Source: JAFDVL01 sp043783625
GTDB lineage: Bacteria > Acidobacteriota > Blastocatellia > RBC074
Reading direction: 5' to 3'
Assembly: GCA_043783625.1 (NCBI GenBank)
Contig: JAYVZE010000151.1
Coordinates: forward strand, 1 to 64,000
DNA: 64,000 bases
Every line of letters begins with the position of its first letter. Within the stretch, counting starts at the first letter, position 1. Made by a program: the position numbers and the translations under genes. Shown in pieces: positions 24,755 through 33,371 of the stretch. The notes beneath the pieces are model-generated. The model saw only the letters and a list, made by a program, of their open reading frames with translations. It made no database searches and was not told where the DNA came from.

Positions 24755-24961
24755 ACTTAGGAACCTCTAGTTGATGGAAAATAGTTTTAATGTGGGTAAC
24801 TCGAATCGGCATTATAGACGATGCGGGTGCGAATGCAATAACGCGATAAATTTTACTTATCAGGTGGAAGTGGATGGTCTGTCGATCTGGTTTTGGACGC
24901 ACCTCTCAGCAGTTTATTCTTGGGGGCTTTTGGCTAACAACCGTGCTTAATAACAATGTCT

Positions 24962-25282
24962 TCAGCATTCATTTTCAGCAGCCAGATAATGCAATGACGC
25001 ACCAATTTTCATCATTCTGGTAATATGTTCGATTTTATGATGCCCAGTTAATTCTTCTTTTTCTACGCGAGAAATAATACCAGCGCGTTCTTTCTGCACT
25101 ATTTCACATAAGCGATCCGCCATTTCTGCCGTTGGCTTGAAACTTGCAATCTCTTTATGTGGCGGCTGGCTGGAAATAAAATTGAGTACATAACGATAGA
25201 TATGTGCTGGCAACCCTATTACTGCAATGCTCTGTAATAGTGCTGATAATTCTTCAGGAATTTCAATGGTTATTGTTGCCAA
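24962..25282 (-). CDS. Small antitoxin-like protein
   Basis: 106 residues. An N-terminal beta strand plus helix (ITIEIPEELSALLQS) and a C-terminal helical, charged half (EKEELTGHHKIEHITRMMKIGA) resemble the small antitoxin-type proteins that often accompany toxin genes, but no named family is certain. The start is apparently TTG with no clear ribosome site, so the true start may differ. It lies 24 bases after the XRE gene and was probably cotranscribed with it. Confidence 0.5.
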   Translation of the reverse strand: MATITIEIPEELSALLQSIAVIGLPAHIYRYVLNFISSQPPHKEIASFKPTAEMADRLCEIVQKERAGIISRVEKEELTGHHKIEHITRMMKIGASLHYLAAENEC

Positions 25283-25306
25283 AACAATGTTATCCGAATA
25301 GAAAAG

Positions 25307-25609
25307 CTATTTTAATTTTTTCTTTCTATCACTCTGCGCAATAGATATTATTTCGGGTAGGTCAAGATCATCATCTATCAGAACATCTGTTGACACACCC
25401 ACCAACCGTGCATATTTCAGGACAATGAGCAAAGTTGGTTCGCGTGTTCCTCTCTCATAACCAGATATATTGCATTGTTGCATTTTTTCTGGTGGATCAA
25501 TTGTTTGCAGTAACTCATTTTGTGAGAGTCCAAGCGAAAGCCTAATTCGCAGGAGCTTTTCTGCGAGACGTTGCGGAACATGTCTTTCAAATCGAGATGC
25601 TCTTCCCAT
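25307..25609 (-). CDS. XRE family transcriptional regulator
   Basis: 100 residues with a Cro/cI-type helix-turn-helix: LRIRLSLGLSQNELLQ ... NISGYERGTREPTLLIVLKYARLVGVSTDVLID, followed by a short charged tail. Divergent to the nucleotide-metabolism operon that starts at 25999, which suggests it controls that operon and itself; the 389-base gap would hold its operators. Confidence 0.85.
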   Translation of the reverse strand: MGRASRFERHVPQRLAEKLLRIRLSLGLSQNELLQTIDPPEKMQQCNISGYERGTREPTLLIVLKYARLVGVSTDVLIDDDLDLPEIISIAQSDRKKKLK

Positions 25610-25998
25610 CAGGAGATTGCTCCTAATGGAAATATTTGCAAATTTTTCTTGCAGCCAAGTCTATTTAGACTTAAACTGCTTGTTCGAATAACATTTGCCG
25701 AAAGAACCACGCTCTTTCTTCCGGCGATATACATCACTCAAATAATCTCAGAGTGTGGTTTTTCATAGTGCCGCTTCACAAGCTTTCAAGACGTGAATTA
25801 GACAATATTGCTGCTTATCTTGGCAAGAGTCTTTGCCTCTTATGGCATAAAAGCCTTAATCAGTTTTGAGTGTCACAATCTTTAACTAAATGGTTTGGGT
25901 TTGAGTTAAGAAGTGGTGCTATTAGAAGAATGGTCTAGTATGTAAGTTTTTTAATCATCTATTGCATTATACGCAAAAGGTTTAAGGAGGCATATTTT
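25610..25998. other. Divergent promoter region of the nucleotide island
   Basis: 389 bases without a plausible gene, between the XRE gene and the NDK gene. A strong AAGGAGG ribosome site lies at 25984-25990. No clear long repeat was seen. AAAGAACCACGCTCTTTCTT (around 25699) is a partly symmetric stretch that could be an operator, but that is weak. Confidence 0.4.
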
Positions 25999-26553
25999 TT
26001 GAATCAAACATTAATAATTGTGAAACCGCACGCAGTCCAAAGAGGCTTGACCGGGGAATTCCTCGCAAGGTTTGAACGAATGGGACTTAAGATAAAAGCT
26101 ATTCAGGTAGTGAACAAGCCCGCAGATTTTTGGCGCAGTTTTTATCCTTCTGAAGAATCCTGGTATCAAAATGCAGGGTCGAAAACTCTCGAAAATTGCG
26201 AACGCAATGGAATTGATGTGAAGGAGCGGCTAGGAACAAATGAGGCCAGTGCAATAGGTCGCATGGTAAAAGAATGGTTAGTCGACAACATGAGTTCGGC
26301 TGAATCCGTTGCGGTTGTATTAGCAGGGAATGAAGCATTACAAAAGGTTCGTATTGCTTGTGGGAAAACACTTCCAAATATTGCAGTCCCTGGCACCATT
26401 CGCTTCGATTACTCAACAGATTCCCCGACATTGGCAAATGATGAAAAGAGACCTGTTTATAATCTTATTCACGCCTCTGATCCAGAGGAAGAACGCGAAG
26501 GCATAACGGCTGTAGACTACGAAATAAAAATGTTCTTTCCAGAATTAAAATAA
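25999..26553 (+). CDS. Long-form nucleoside diphosphate kinase
   Basis: 184 residues, longer than the usual 140-150 of bacterial NDK. Conserved parts: TLIIVKPHAVQRGLTG (catalytic-site Lys9), PGTIRFDY (Arg135), and NLIHASDPEEEREG with the phosphorylated His158. Extra residues lie in the middle (about 55-75, WYQNAGSKTLENCERNG) and before the His motif, as in some archaeal NDKs. It transfers phosphate from ATP to nucleoside diphosphates. Start is TTG with an AAGGAGG site eight bases upstream. First gene of a five-gene run. It is probably not the housekeeping enzyme, given its length and context. Confidence 0.85.
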   Translation: MNQTLIIVKPHAVQRGLTGEFLARFERMGLKIKAIQVVNKPADFWRSFYPSEESWYQNAGSKTLENCERNGIDVKERLGTNEASAIGRMVKEWLVDNMSSAESVAVVLAGNEALQKVRIACGKTLPNIAVPGTIRFDYSTDSPTLANDEKRPVYNLIHASDPEEEREGITAVDYEIKMFFPELK

Positions 26554-26618
26554 GCCCTAAACCATCTATCTAGTAGCAAGGTATTCGCACCTAAGCCTAT
26601 ACTTTGGCTATTAGTTTT

Positions 26619-26636
26619 TTTGTATAATACATAAAA
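26619..26636 (+). promoter_or_regulatory. Possible -10 element giving a leaderless transcript
   Basis: A perfect TATAAT at 26623-26628, preceded by TG, ends only seven bases before the ATG at 26636, and no ribosome site is present. Transcription would then start at or next to the ATG. No good -35 box at normal spacing is seen. Confidence 0.35.
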
Positions 26637-27271
26637 TGAAAAACCTCACGGTCGCATTGATTGGTGGAGCATCCGGTGTTGGAAAAACAACTTTACTAGA
26701 TGCAGTTGGTTTATCTCAATTCAGTACTGGAACGTTTTTTAAGCAAAGAATGTCTCTGGGTAGTCGGGATGATGTCAGAAAAGGTGACTGGTCGCAGTAT
26801 GAAAGTGAAGTTGCTGAAGATATTGCTGCATCCATTCTTCAAGTTTTCAACCAAAATCAATCTGCGATAATTGACACTCACTTTGCCGCTAAAGTTAATG
26901 GCAAAAATTATAGGATTGGCTTAAAACGCTCTTTACTATTTGAGATAGCAAAACGCTGCTTTGAGTATGGTGACAATACTTGTAGGAGTATTTACATATA
27001 CGTCATTTTAGTGGACTGTGACCCATATTCATTGATGGATAGGCGTCGTTTAGATAAAAGGCGGGATAGAGAATTAATACCTTCCGACTGCGTAAATACA
27101 CTACGACAAAATCGAGGCTTCTCGTCACAGTATCTCACTGAAATGATTCGGGCACACAATAAAAAACAATGGGAGATGAATCACAAAGTTAGATATTTTG
27201 TTGTTGAAAACAAAGACCTGAGTACTGCTCAAAATCAGGTTATTAATCTCTTACAACAAACCCCGGAGTAA
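26636..27271 (+). CDS. Archaeal AdkA-like nucleoside monophosphate kinase
   Basis: 211 residues, P-loop kinase. Walker A GGASGVGKT at residues 10-18, then STGTFF, RDDVRKGDWSQYESEVAEDIA, IIDTHFAAKVNGKNYRIGL and a basic lid MDRRRLDKRRDRELI. The order and spacing (RD.vRK..., vDTH..vKt..GYl.GL, mRRl.d.tRdRel) match the archaeal-type adenylate kinase AdkA, not bacterial Adk. It would phosphorylate a nucleoside monophosphate; the base is unknown. Next to an NDK it could carry a monophosphate to the triphosphate level. Confidence 0.7.
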   Translation: MKNLTVALIGGASGVGKTTLLDAVGLSQFSTGTFFKQRMSLGSRDDVRKGDWSQYESEVAEDIAASILQVFNQNQSAIIDTHFAAKVNGKNYRIGLKRSLLFEIAKRCFEYGDNTCRSIYIYVILVDCDPYSLMDRRRLDKRRDRELIPSDCVNTLRQNRGFSSQYLTEMIRAHNKKQWEMNHKVRYFVVENKDLSTAQNQVINLLQQTPE

Positions 27272-27277
27272 ATAATT

Positions 27278-27982
27278 ATGCCACCATTTCACTGGACAAG
27301 TAATGTTGAGGATGCAAAGCAAGAGCAGCGAACTATAAAAGAGTTATTAAGTTTAGAAACTGGGCTTCCCCCATCACTATCATTTAATACCGGATTAGCA
27401 ATTGGCTGTTCGTATGAAGAAAATACGGGTCGGGCTTTTGCTGTTGGGGTCTTTTTTGACGAGACAGGAAGCTATTCAACGGATAAAAGAGAGCTTACAG
27501 CAGATGCTGAGGTAGATTTTCCTTATACACCAGGTCTTTTGGCATTTCGTGTAGGTCCTGCTATTTGCCGACTTCTTGACCAGGTATCGGAACAAGTAGA
27601 TGTACTCTTATTTGATGGGCAAGGAATTGCGCATAAACGCGGCTTAGGGTTGGCTTCTCATATTGGAATTCTGTACAACAAGCCTAGTATCGGAGTAACA
27701 AGACATCATCTATTCGGTAATTTCTCGCATCCACCAACAGGAAAGCTTAGCAGCACTCCTATTACACATCCGCAAACTCACCGCACCATTGGGTACGCAT
27801 TATGTCTTGGTGATAATTGTGAACCTTGCTTTGTTTCAGCGGGGCATCGAATTTCAGTTAAAGATTCTCTGTCATTCGTTTGTAAAATAGCAGGAGAAGG
27901 ATGTTTCCCTCGCCCCTTAAATCGAGCGCACACAATTGCTAATGCAACAGCGAGAAAATTTTATGAGTCTCGGCGAAATTAA
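27278..27982 (+). CDS. Endonuclease V-like protein lacking two catalytic acids
   Basis: 234 residues with the full EndoV fold signature: FPYTPGLLAFR (wedge region), LLFDGQGIAHKRGLGLASHIG, SIGVTRHHLFG, SAGHRISV and a C-terminal RAH near 215-217. But the catalytic Asp of the family GVDVSY motif is Gly43 (AIGCSY), and the catalytic Glu of SFRE is Val92 (AFRV). Only the third acid, Asp113 in FDGQG, remains. Real EndoV nicks DNA or RNA near inosine. This version may bind a deaminated purine without cutting, or act differently. Six bases after the kinase gene, in the same operon. Confidence 0.75.
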   Translation: MPPFHWTSNVEDAKQEQRTIKELLSLETGLPPSLSFNTGLAIGCSYEENTGRAFAVGVFFDETGSYSTDKRELTADAEVDFPYTPGLLAFRVGPAICRLLDQVSEQVDVLLFDGQGIAHKRGLGLASHIGILYNKPSIGVTRHHLFGNFSHPPTGKLSSTPITHPQTHRTIGYALCLGDNCEPCFVSAGHRISVKDSLSFVCKIAGEGCFPRPLNRAHTIANATARKFYESRRN

Positions 27983-28001
27983 CAAATAACGAAAGAGTGT
28001 T

Positions 28002-28562
28002 ATGCAAAATCTAGAAAAAGTACTCACTGTAGTAACAGGAAATAAAAGTAAGGCTGCTGAGATTGCTGCCATTACAGGCTGGCAAGTGGAAGCCACATAT
28101 TTAGATATTCTTGAAGTACAGTCTCTTGATGTGCAAGAAGTGGCGAAGGAAAAAGCTCTTGCAGCATATAGAGAAATCAAACGACCAGTTGTGGTAGACG
28201 ATACAGGAATGTCAATTAGTGCGCTTAATGGTCTCCCCGGAGCATTAGTTTCTTGGTTTCTCGACCAAGTCGGTCCATCTGGGATACTCAAAATGATTGC
28301 TGGGTGCGAGGATAGAAAAGCCTCAGTCTCAACCTGCATTGGCTACGCGGATGAAAATGGTACTCAAGTGTTTGTTGGAACAATCAGTGGGAACTTAGCT
28401 TTTGAAGAAAAGGGAACAAATGGGTTTGGCTATGACCCAATCTTTGTGCCAGAGGGAGAGACTCGCACATATGCACAAATGACATCTGAAGAGAAAAACT
28501 CTCACTCAATGCGCAAATTGGCACTTGTGCAGTTAAAAGAATTTCTTGCTGGGCTGCAATAA
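28002..28562 (+). CDS. ITPA/Ham1-type inosine/xanthosine triphosphate pyrophosphatase
   Basis: 186 residues. TVVTGNKSKAAEI (triphosphate-binding), VVVDDTGMSISALNGLPGALVSWFL and GTNGFGYDPIFVPEGETRTYAQM place it in the HAM1 family. The phrases LNGLPG..VSWFL and TYAQM..EEKNSHSMR are closer to archaeal and eukaryotic ITPA than to bacterial RdgB. It hydrolyses ITP, dITP and XTP to monophosphates, cleaning the nucleotide pool. Catalytic residues look intact. Nineteen bases after the EndoV-like gene, in the same operon. Confidence 0.88.
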   Translation: MQNLEKVLTVVTGNKSKAAEIAAITGWQVEATYLDILEVQSLDVQEVAKEKALAAYREIKRPVVVDDTGMSISALNGLPGALVSWFLDQVGPSGILKMIAGCEDRKASVSTCIGYADENGTQVFVGTISGNLAFEEKGTNGFGYDPIFVPEGETRTYAQMTSEEKNSHSMRKLALVQLKEFLAGLQ

Positions 28563-28577
28563 ATAAATAGGAGATTT

Positions 28578-28859
28578 ATGGAATATCAAAGTTTGGAAGC
28601 AAAGTTTTATGAAACAAGAGAATTGGATCGTCGTGATGCGGCTGAAATAGCATATGTTCTTGCTTCCCTTCACCTAAGAGAAGGAAATATAGAAAAAGCA
28701 TCTGTCTTTGGCAAAGAGTGTATATGGCTGTTTGACCAATGCCGCATGGAAACAATAGAAGATTGCGCTGCACGATTTGTAACATTAGAAGGAATTGCTT
28801 TACCGAGTCTCATTCATCAGGATGTTGTTAGAGATCGCCTTAAAGAACTTAAGCTTTAG
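28578..28859 (+). CDS. Small helical protein of unknown function
   Basis: 93 residues, predicted all-helical with a TPR-like central helix pair (AAEIAYVLASLHLREGNIEKASVFGKEC). I do not recognise the family. A good AGGAG site precedes the ATG, 15 bases after the ITPA-type gene, so it is the last gene of the operon and probably part of the same system, perhaps as a scaffold. A convergent mfd gene follows. Confidence 0.65.
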   Translation: MEYQSLEAKFYETRELDRRDAAEIAYVLASLHLREGNIEKASVFGKECIWLFDQCRMETIEDCAARFVTLEGIALPSLIHQDVVRDRLKELKL

Positions 28860-28937
28860 GTTTGAGTTTTATAATATTTTCCTATGATCTCAACAATTGT
28901 AGAGTTCCCGTCATTTATTCAGCGGAATCTCAATGAT

Positions 28938-31900
28938 TTAGTTATAAATCGTTAATAGTAATTCGTTCAAAGTAGTAAACACGCGCTTTGCCAAATCTTC
29001 TTCATCTTCCTTCATCTTCACTTTCAGCACTCCGTTCGGAGTAAATTTCGCGTTCGTATTTTCGGCGAGTAATTTCATCAAACTCTCAGGGTTAATCCGT
29101 GATTTTTCGCTGAAGCGAATGGCTAAACTATCAGCGATTCGGTCAATGGAAAGAATGCCCAGGTTTTCTGATTCGCGGCGTGTGCGAGAGTATAAAAATA
29201 AATTCTCGACAGATTCCGGCAGCCGTCCGTAGCGGTCGGCGATTTCGTCTTTGATGCGAGCGAGTTCTTCATCGGTGCGTGATGATGCAATGCGTTTGTA
29301 AGTGCGCAGGCGTTGGCTCATATCGGAAATGTATTCGTCGGGGATGCGCGTATCAACTCCCAAATTTAATTGCGTCGTGATTTCTTCGACGATGTCTTCG
29401 CCGCGCAATTCGCTGACGGTGCGTTCGAGCATCTGGCAATACAAATCAAATCCAATCGTATCAATGTGGCCTGATTGTTGACCGCCTAATAAATTGCCGC
29501 CGCCGCGCAGTTCCAAATCCAAAGCTGCGATGCGGAAGCCTGCGCCTAAATCTGAAAATTCACGGATAGCCGCCAAACGTTTTTTCGCAATCGGAGTCAG
29601 CGCCTGTTCGCCCGGAATCAATAAATATGCGTAGGCGCGACGGTTTGACCGCCCTACTCTTCCACGCAATTGATACAACTGCGACAATCCGTAAGCATCG
29701 GCGCGATTGATAATTATTGTATTCGCATTCGGAATATCTATGCCGTTTTCGATGATCGTAGTCGCCACCAGCACATCAAATTTATGTGCGACGAAATCCA
29801 ACACGGCTTCTTCCATTTCTTTTTCGCCCATTTGCCCGTGCGCTACAACGATGCGAGCCTGCGGCACGATGCGCTTAATCAAAGCTGCAATTTCGGTGAT
29901 GGATTCGACGCGATTGTGAACGAAAAATACCTGCCCTTCGCGTTGCAATTCCTGTTCAATCGCGGCGCGAATGACGGTTTCAGAAAATGCTACGACGTTG
30001 GTTTGAATCGCCAGGCGATCACGCGGCGGCGTTTCAATCACCGACATATCGCGCAATCCCATCAACGACATATTCAACGTTCGCGGAATTGGAGTCGCAC
30101 TCATCGTCAGCACGTCCACCCGCTTTTTCATTTGCTTGAGTCGTTCTTTATGCGCGACGCCGAAGCGTTGTTCTTCGTCCACGATCACGAGCGCGAGGTC
30201 TTTGAAAATTAGGTCGCGTGAAAGAATTCGATGCGTCCCCACGACCACATCCGTAGAACCTTTTTCGAGGGCGACGAGGACTTCTTTTTGTTCTTTCGGA
30301 GAACGAAAACGCGAGAGCAATTCTATCGTGACGGGAAACGCAGCGAAGCGTGATTTGAAGGTTTGAAAATGCTGGTATGCCAAAACCGTTGTCGGAGCCA
30401 GCAACGCAACCTGCCTGCCGTCCATCACCGCCTTGAAAGCTGCCCGCATGGCGACTTCGGTTTTGCCGTAGCCGACATCGCCGCACAGCAAACGATCCAT
30501 CGGCGTCTCGCCTTCCATATCTTTTTTTGTATCGGCCACGGCGGTCACTTGATCGGGCGTCAACTCATAGGGGAATGATGCCTCGAATTCTTCCTGCCAG
30601 TGCGAATCGGTGCTGAACGGTTTGCGCTGCGCTAATTTTCGTTCGGCATAAAGCTTCAATAATTCTTCCGCCATGTCGCGCATGGCGCGTTTGGCTTTGG
30701 CTTTCGTCTTTGCCCAGGCGATGCCGCCGAGCTTGTCTAATTTTGGTTCGGTGCTTTCTCCGCTCGAAAATTTCTGGACTAAATCAAGTCGCTCAACCGG
30801 CACATAAAGTTTTGTTCCCTCGGCGTAAGTCAGCAGCATGAATTCGCGGTGCTTGGGCTTGGCTTCTGTATTGGCACCAATTGCACGCGCATAATTTTCC
30901 GCCGCAGTTGTCGCTCCGCCCGAAGCGTCGAGTTGAAATAATCCCTGAAATTGTGCGATGCCGTGGTCAATATGGACGACATAATCCCCAATTTTTAAAT
31001 CACGAAAATCTGAAAGGAAAGCCGCAGCATTCGAGCGCGTAGCCTTGGTTTTATTGGTGCGCCGCTCAACGTGAATCGCTTCGTCAAAGATGTCGCGTTC
31101 GATGTAAAATGTCAGACCGAATTGAGGGATGGAAAATCCTACCGACAAGTCGCCGATTAACGAGTGCAGTGGGAAGTTATGAGTTATGAGTGCTGAGTGC
31201 TGAGTATTTTTCAACTCAGCACTCAGCACCTGGTACTCGGCACTCTTTAAGTTGACTTCGTATTCGTTAAGGACTTCGCGGATACGATCCGCTACTCCGG
31301 TGCTTGGCAAAACAAAAATTGTTTGATCGGTTTGCTGTTTTAATTCATCCGCCAGATCACTGACTTTGCCGTGCCATTTTCGGACGGCGCGGGAAATGAT
31401 CTGTGTCTCTGAAATATTGGATTCGGGCGGGAACAAAAAAAGTGGTCCGACTGCACGTTCGCGGGTGAATGCTTCGTGGGCGGATTCGCTCAAAATTGCA
31501 TTTGCGCCAACATCTTCGGTGCTGAGTTCTTCTTCAAAACTTAACGCCGCGCTTCCCAACAATCGAAGGTCTACACGCTGAAGCGATTTTATTTTTTCTC
31601 GTAATTCATCCGTTGTAATAAATAATTTTTCCGGCAACAATCCAATATCATCCGCCGCTTCCGTACGATCAAAGCCGCGTAGCAATTCTTCCTGAATCGT
31701 CTTGATTTGTTTTTCAATTTCAGAAGGTTCATCAATCACCAAAATCGTATCGCGCAAATAATCAAACACTGAAGCGGTCAGCGGCTTCACCAATGGCAAC
31801 AAAAATTCCCAGCCTTGAAACGACTCACCATCGTCGGCATACACCAAACGATCCCGCAAGGCTCGATCATATTTTTCATCGTGCCAATGCTCACGCGCAA

Positions 31901-32657
31901 TGTTTGCCCAATCTTTGAAATCCTGCGCCGAAGACCTTTCATCGCGCATCGGCGCAATCATGGCTTCTTCGATGGTTCGCAAGGAACGCTGTGTTTCAGG
32001 ATCGAATTCACGAATGGAGTCTATTTCATCGCCGAAAAATTCGACGCGAATTGGATGCAGTGCTTCATCGCTTTCGTCTATTCCCCGGCTCGGAGAATAA
32101 AAATCCAGAATGCCACCACGCGAAGAATATTCGCCGATATTGCCAACCGGATCAGCACGCACATACCCAATCGTATGCAAATGATTGAGCAAATCTTCAA
32201 GCGGCAATTCTTCGCCGATGCGCAAAGTCACTCCGGCCTGTTTTGTCTCCTGCGGCGGAACAAATCTTTGCAGCAACGAACGCGCCGTCAACATCACAAT
32301 ATCGCCTGCACCTGAAGCCAGACGCCACAAGGCTAATGCTCTTCGTTCAAGTAATTCCGCGTGCGGAGAGACTCCGCTGTAAGGATCACTTTCAGAAGCC
32401 GGCAACGTGAAAACCTGCTCTTCGCATTCGTTGCGATTATTAATGGAGTTATAGAAAAATTTCAGATCGCGTTCTAAATCTTCCAAATCACGATTGCGAA
32501 GGCTGAGAAATGCGAACCGCTTTCCTGTGGCTTTTTGTAGTGAGGCAATGACTAATGCTTTCGCGCCATTGCCGAGTCCGGCAATGCTGACGACGCGCTT
32601 GCCTGAGCGAATAGCTGCAATAAGATTTTGAATTTCGATTGATTCTAAGTTATTCAC
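28938..32657 (-). CDS. mfd: Transcription-repair coupling factor Mfd
   Basis: 1239 residues. N-terminal UvrB-like module, RNA polymerase-interacting domain (KIGDYVVHIDHGIAQFQGL), then the RecG-like SF2 translocase with Walker A LLCGDVGYGKTEVAMRAAF, DEEQ (VIVDEEQRFG), TATPIPRTLNMS and LRGRVGRSNRRAYAYL, and a C-terminal TRCF domain. It removes stalled RNA polymerase and recruits UvrA. Start is GTG. Residues about 470-495 are encoded by heptad repeats (see 31174-31245), in the linker ahead of the polymerase-binding domain. Confidence 0.97.
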   Translation of the reverse strand: MNNLESIEIQNLIAAIRSGKRVVSIAGLGNGAKALVIASLQKATGKRFAFLSLRNRDLEDLERDLKFFYNSINNRNECEEQVFTLPASESDPYSGVSPHAELLERRALALWRLASGAGDIVMLTARSLLQRFVPPQETKQAGVTLRIGEELPLEDLLNHLHTIGYVRADPVGNIGEYSSRGGILDFYSPSRGIDESDEALHPIRVEFFGDEIDSIREFDPETQRSLRTIEEAMIAPMRDERSSAQDFKDWANIAREHWHDEKYDRALRDRLVYADDGESFQGWEFLLPLVKPLTASVFDYLRDTILVIDEPSEIEKQIKTIQEELLRGFDRTEAADDIGLLPEKLFITTDELREKIKSLQRVDLRLLGSAALSFEEELSTEDVGANAILSESAHEAFTRERAVGPLFLFPPESNISETQIISRAVRKWHGKVSDLADELKQQTDQTIFVLPSTGVADRIREVLNEYEVNLKSAEYQVLSAELKNTQHSALITHNFPLHSLIGDLSVGFSIPQFGLTFYIERDIFDEAIHVERRTNKTKATRSNAAAFLSDFRDLKIGDYVVHIDHGIAQFQGLFQLDASGGATTAAENYARAIGANTEAKPKHREFMLLTYAEGTKLYVPVERLDLVQKFSSGESTEPKLDKLGGIAWAKTKAKAKRAMRDMAEELLKLYAERKLAQRKPFSTDSHWQEEFEASFPYELTPDQVTAVADTKKDMEGETPMDRLLCGDVGYGKTEVAMRAAFKAVMDGRQVALLAPTTVLAYQHFQTFKSRFAAFPVTIELLSRFRSPKEQKEVLVALEKGSTDVVVGTHRILSRDLIFKDLALVIVDEEQRFGVAHKERLKQMKKRVDVLTMSATPIPRTLNMSLMGLRDMSVIETPPRDRLAIQTNVVAFSETVIRAAIEQELQREGQVFFVHNRVESITEIAALIKRIVPQARIVVAHGQMGEKEMEEAVLDFVAHKFDVLVATTIIENGIDIPNANTIIINRADAYGLSQLYQLRGRVGRSNRRAYAYLLIPGEQALTPIAKKRLAAIREFSDLGAGFRIAALDLELRGGGNLLGGQQSGHIDTIGFDLYCQMLERTVSELRGEDIVEEITTQLNLGVDTRIPDEYISDMSQRLRTYKRIASSRTDEELARIKDEIADRYGRLPESVENLFLYSRTRRESENLGILSIDRIADSLAIRFSEKSRINPESLMKLLAENTNAKFTPNGVLKVKMKEDEEDLAKRVFTTLNELLLTIYN
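31174..31245. repeat. Heptanucleotide repeats forming a palindrome inside mfd
   Basis: On the plus strand: AAGTTAT, GAGTTAT, GAGTGCT, GAGTGCT, GAGT (31174-31205), then after eight bases ACTCAGC, ACTCAGC, ACCTGGT, ACTCGGC, ACTC (31214-31245). The middle parts (31190-31205 and 31214-31229) form a perfect 16-bp stem. It is translated in frame as part of mfd. Confidence 0.85.
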
Positions 32658-32694
32658 AATGCAATTTTTTTATGTAGTCTGTACGAATGCTTCG

Positions 32695-32850
32695 ACTGGA
32701 GCGCGAGCGTCTCGCTTGCCTCGTTTGTCAGCGAAGCGAAGCAAACGAATCTCACGCCAGAAATTAATTGTCAATCACACGCTCTCCTCGCCACGCCTGC
32801 GCGAGCGGCGTTTCACGCGCTCGCGGCAAGCGAGACGCTTGCGCTCCAGT
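32695..32850. repeat. Long inverted repeat (family 3)
   Basis: 26-bp arms (ACTGGAGCGCGAGCGTCTCG at the left end) at 32695-32720 and 32825-32850 with one mismatch. The inner part near 32805-32825 (GAGCGGCGTTTCACGCGCTC) matches the copy at 46064-46215 closely. It fills the gap upstream of mfd and reaches almost to the end of the hldE-like gene. Confidence 0.88.
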
Positions 32851-32851
32851 C

Positions 32852-33322
32852 CTAGCTTTTCAATATGCGCGCAATAATTTCTGTAGTAGAAACTCCCTCC
32901 ACAAATGGCAAGCTCATCACCTTCCCTCCTGCCGCTTCAACCTCTTCGCGTCCAATGATTTCTGTTACTCCCCAGTCGCCGCCTTTGACTAAAATGTCGG
33001 GCAACAACGCAGCTATCGTTTCACGCGGAGAAATGTCATCGAAGATCATTACATAGTCTACGCAGGCGAGCGCAGCCATCACTTCGGCGCGTTCATTTTC
33101 TTTGAGAATGGGGCGGGAGTCGCCTTTGAGAATTTTTACGGCGCGGTCGCTGTTGAGGGCTACGATGAGCGCATCGCCGAGGTCTCGCGCCATTTGCATG
33201 TAGCGCACGTGACCGGGATGCAGCAGGTCAAAACATCCGTTCGTGAAGACTACGGTTTTATTTTGTGCGCGCAGTTTTTCGCGCTCTGATGTGAGTTGGT
33301 CGAGAGAAATGACTTTGCCCAT
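32852..33322 (-). CDS. rfaE2: D-glycero-beta-D-manno-heptose 1-phosphate adenylyltransferase (HldE C-terminal type)
   Basis: 156 residues, nucleotidyltransferase domain only: VVFTNGCFDLLHPGHVRYM (HxGH), ALNSDRAVKILKGDSRPI and GREEVEAAGGKVMSLPFVEGVSTTEII, as in the C-terminal half of HldE. It makes ADP-heptose precursor from heptose 1-phosphate, for lipopolysaccharide core. The kinase half is not in this window, so it is a split enzyme. This supports a Gram-negative envelope. Ends beside a palindromic repeat. Confidence 0.9.
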   Translation of the reverse strand: MGKVISLDQLTSEREKLRAQNKTVVFTNGCFDLLHPGHVRYMQMARDLGDALIVALNSDRAVKILKGDSRPILKENERAEVMAALACVDYVMIFDDISPRETIAALLPDILVKGGDWGVTEIIGREEVEAAGGKVMSLPFVEGVSTTEIIARILKS

Positions 33323-33371
33323 AAAGGGCGATATTAGTTGATTGCGGTTGCGTCGTACAAGCCAGCCGGGT

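Noticed and set aside
24755..24961. Riboswitch or small RNA upstream of hppA
   Set aside because: No convincing stem-loop or conserved motif was seen.
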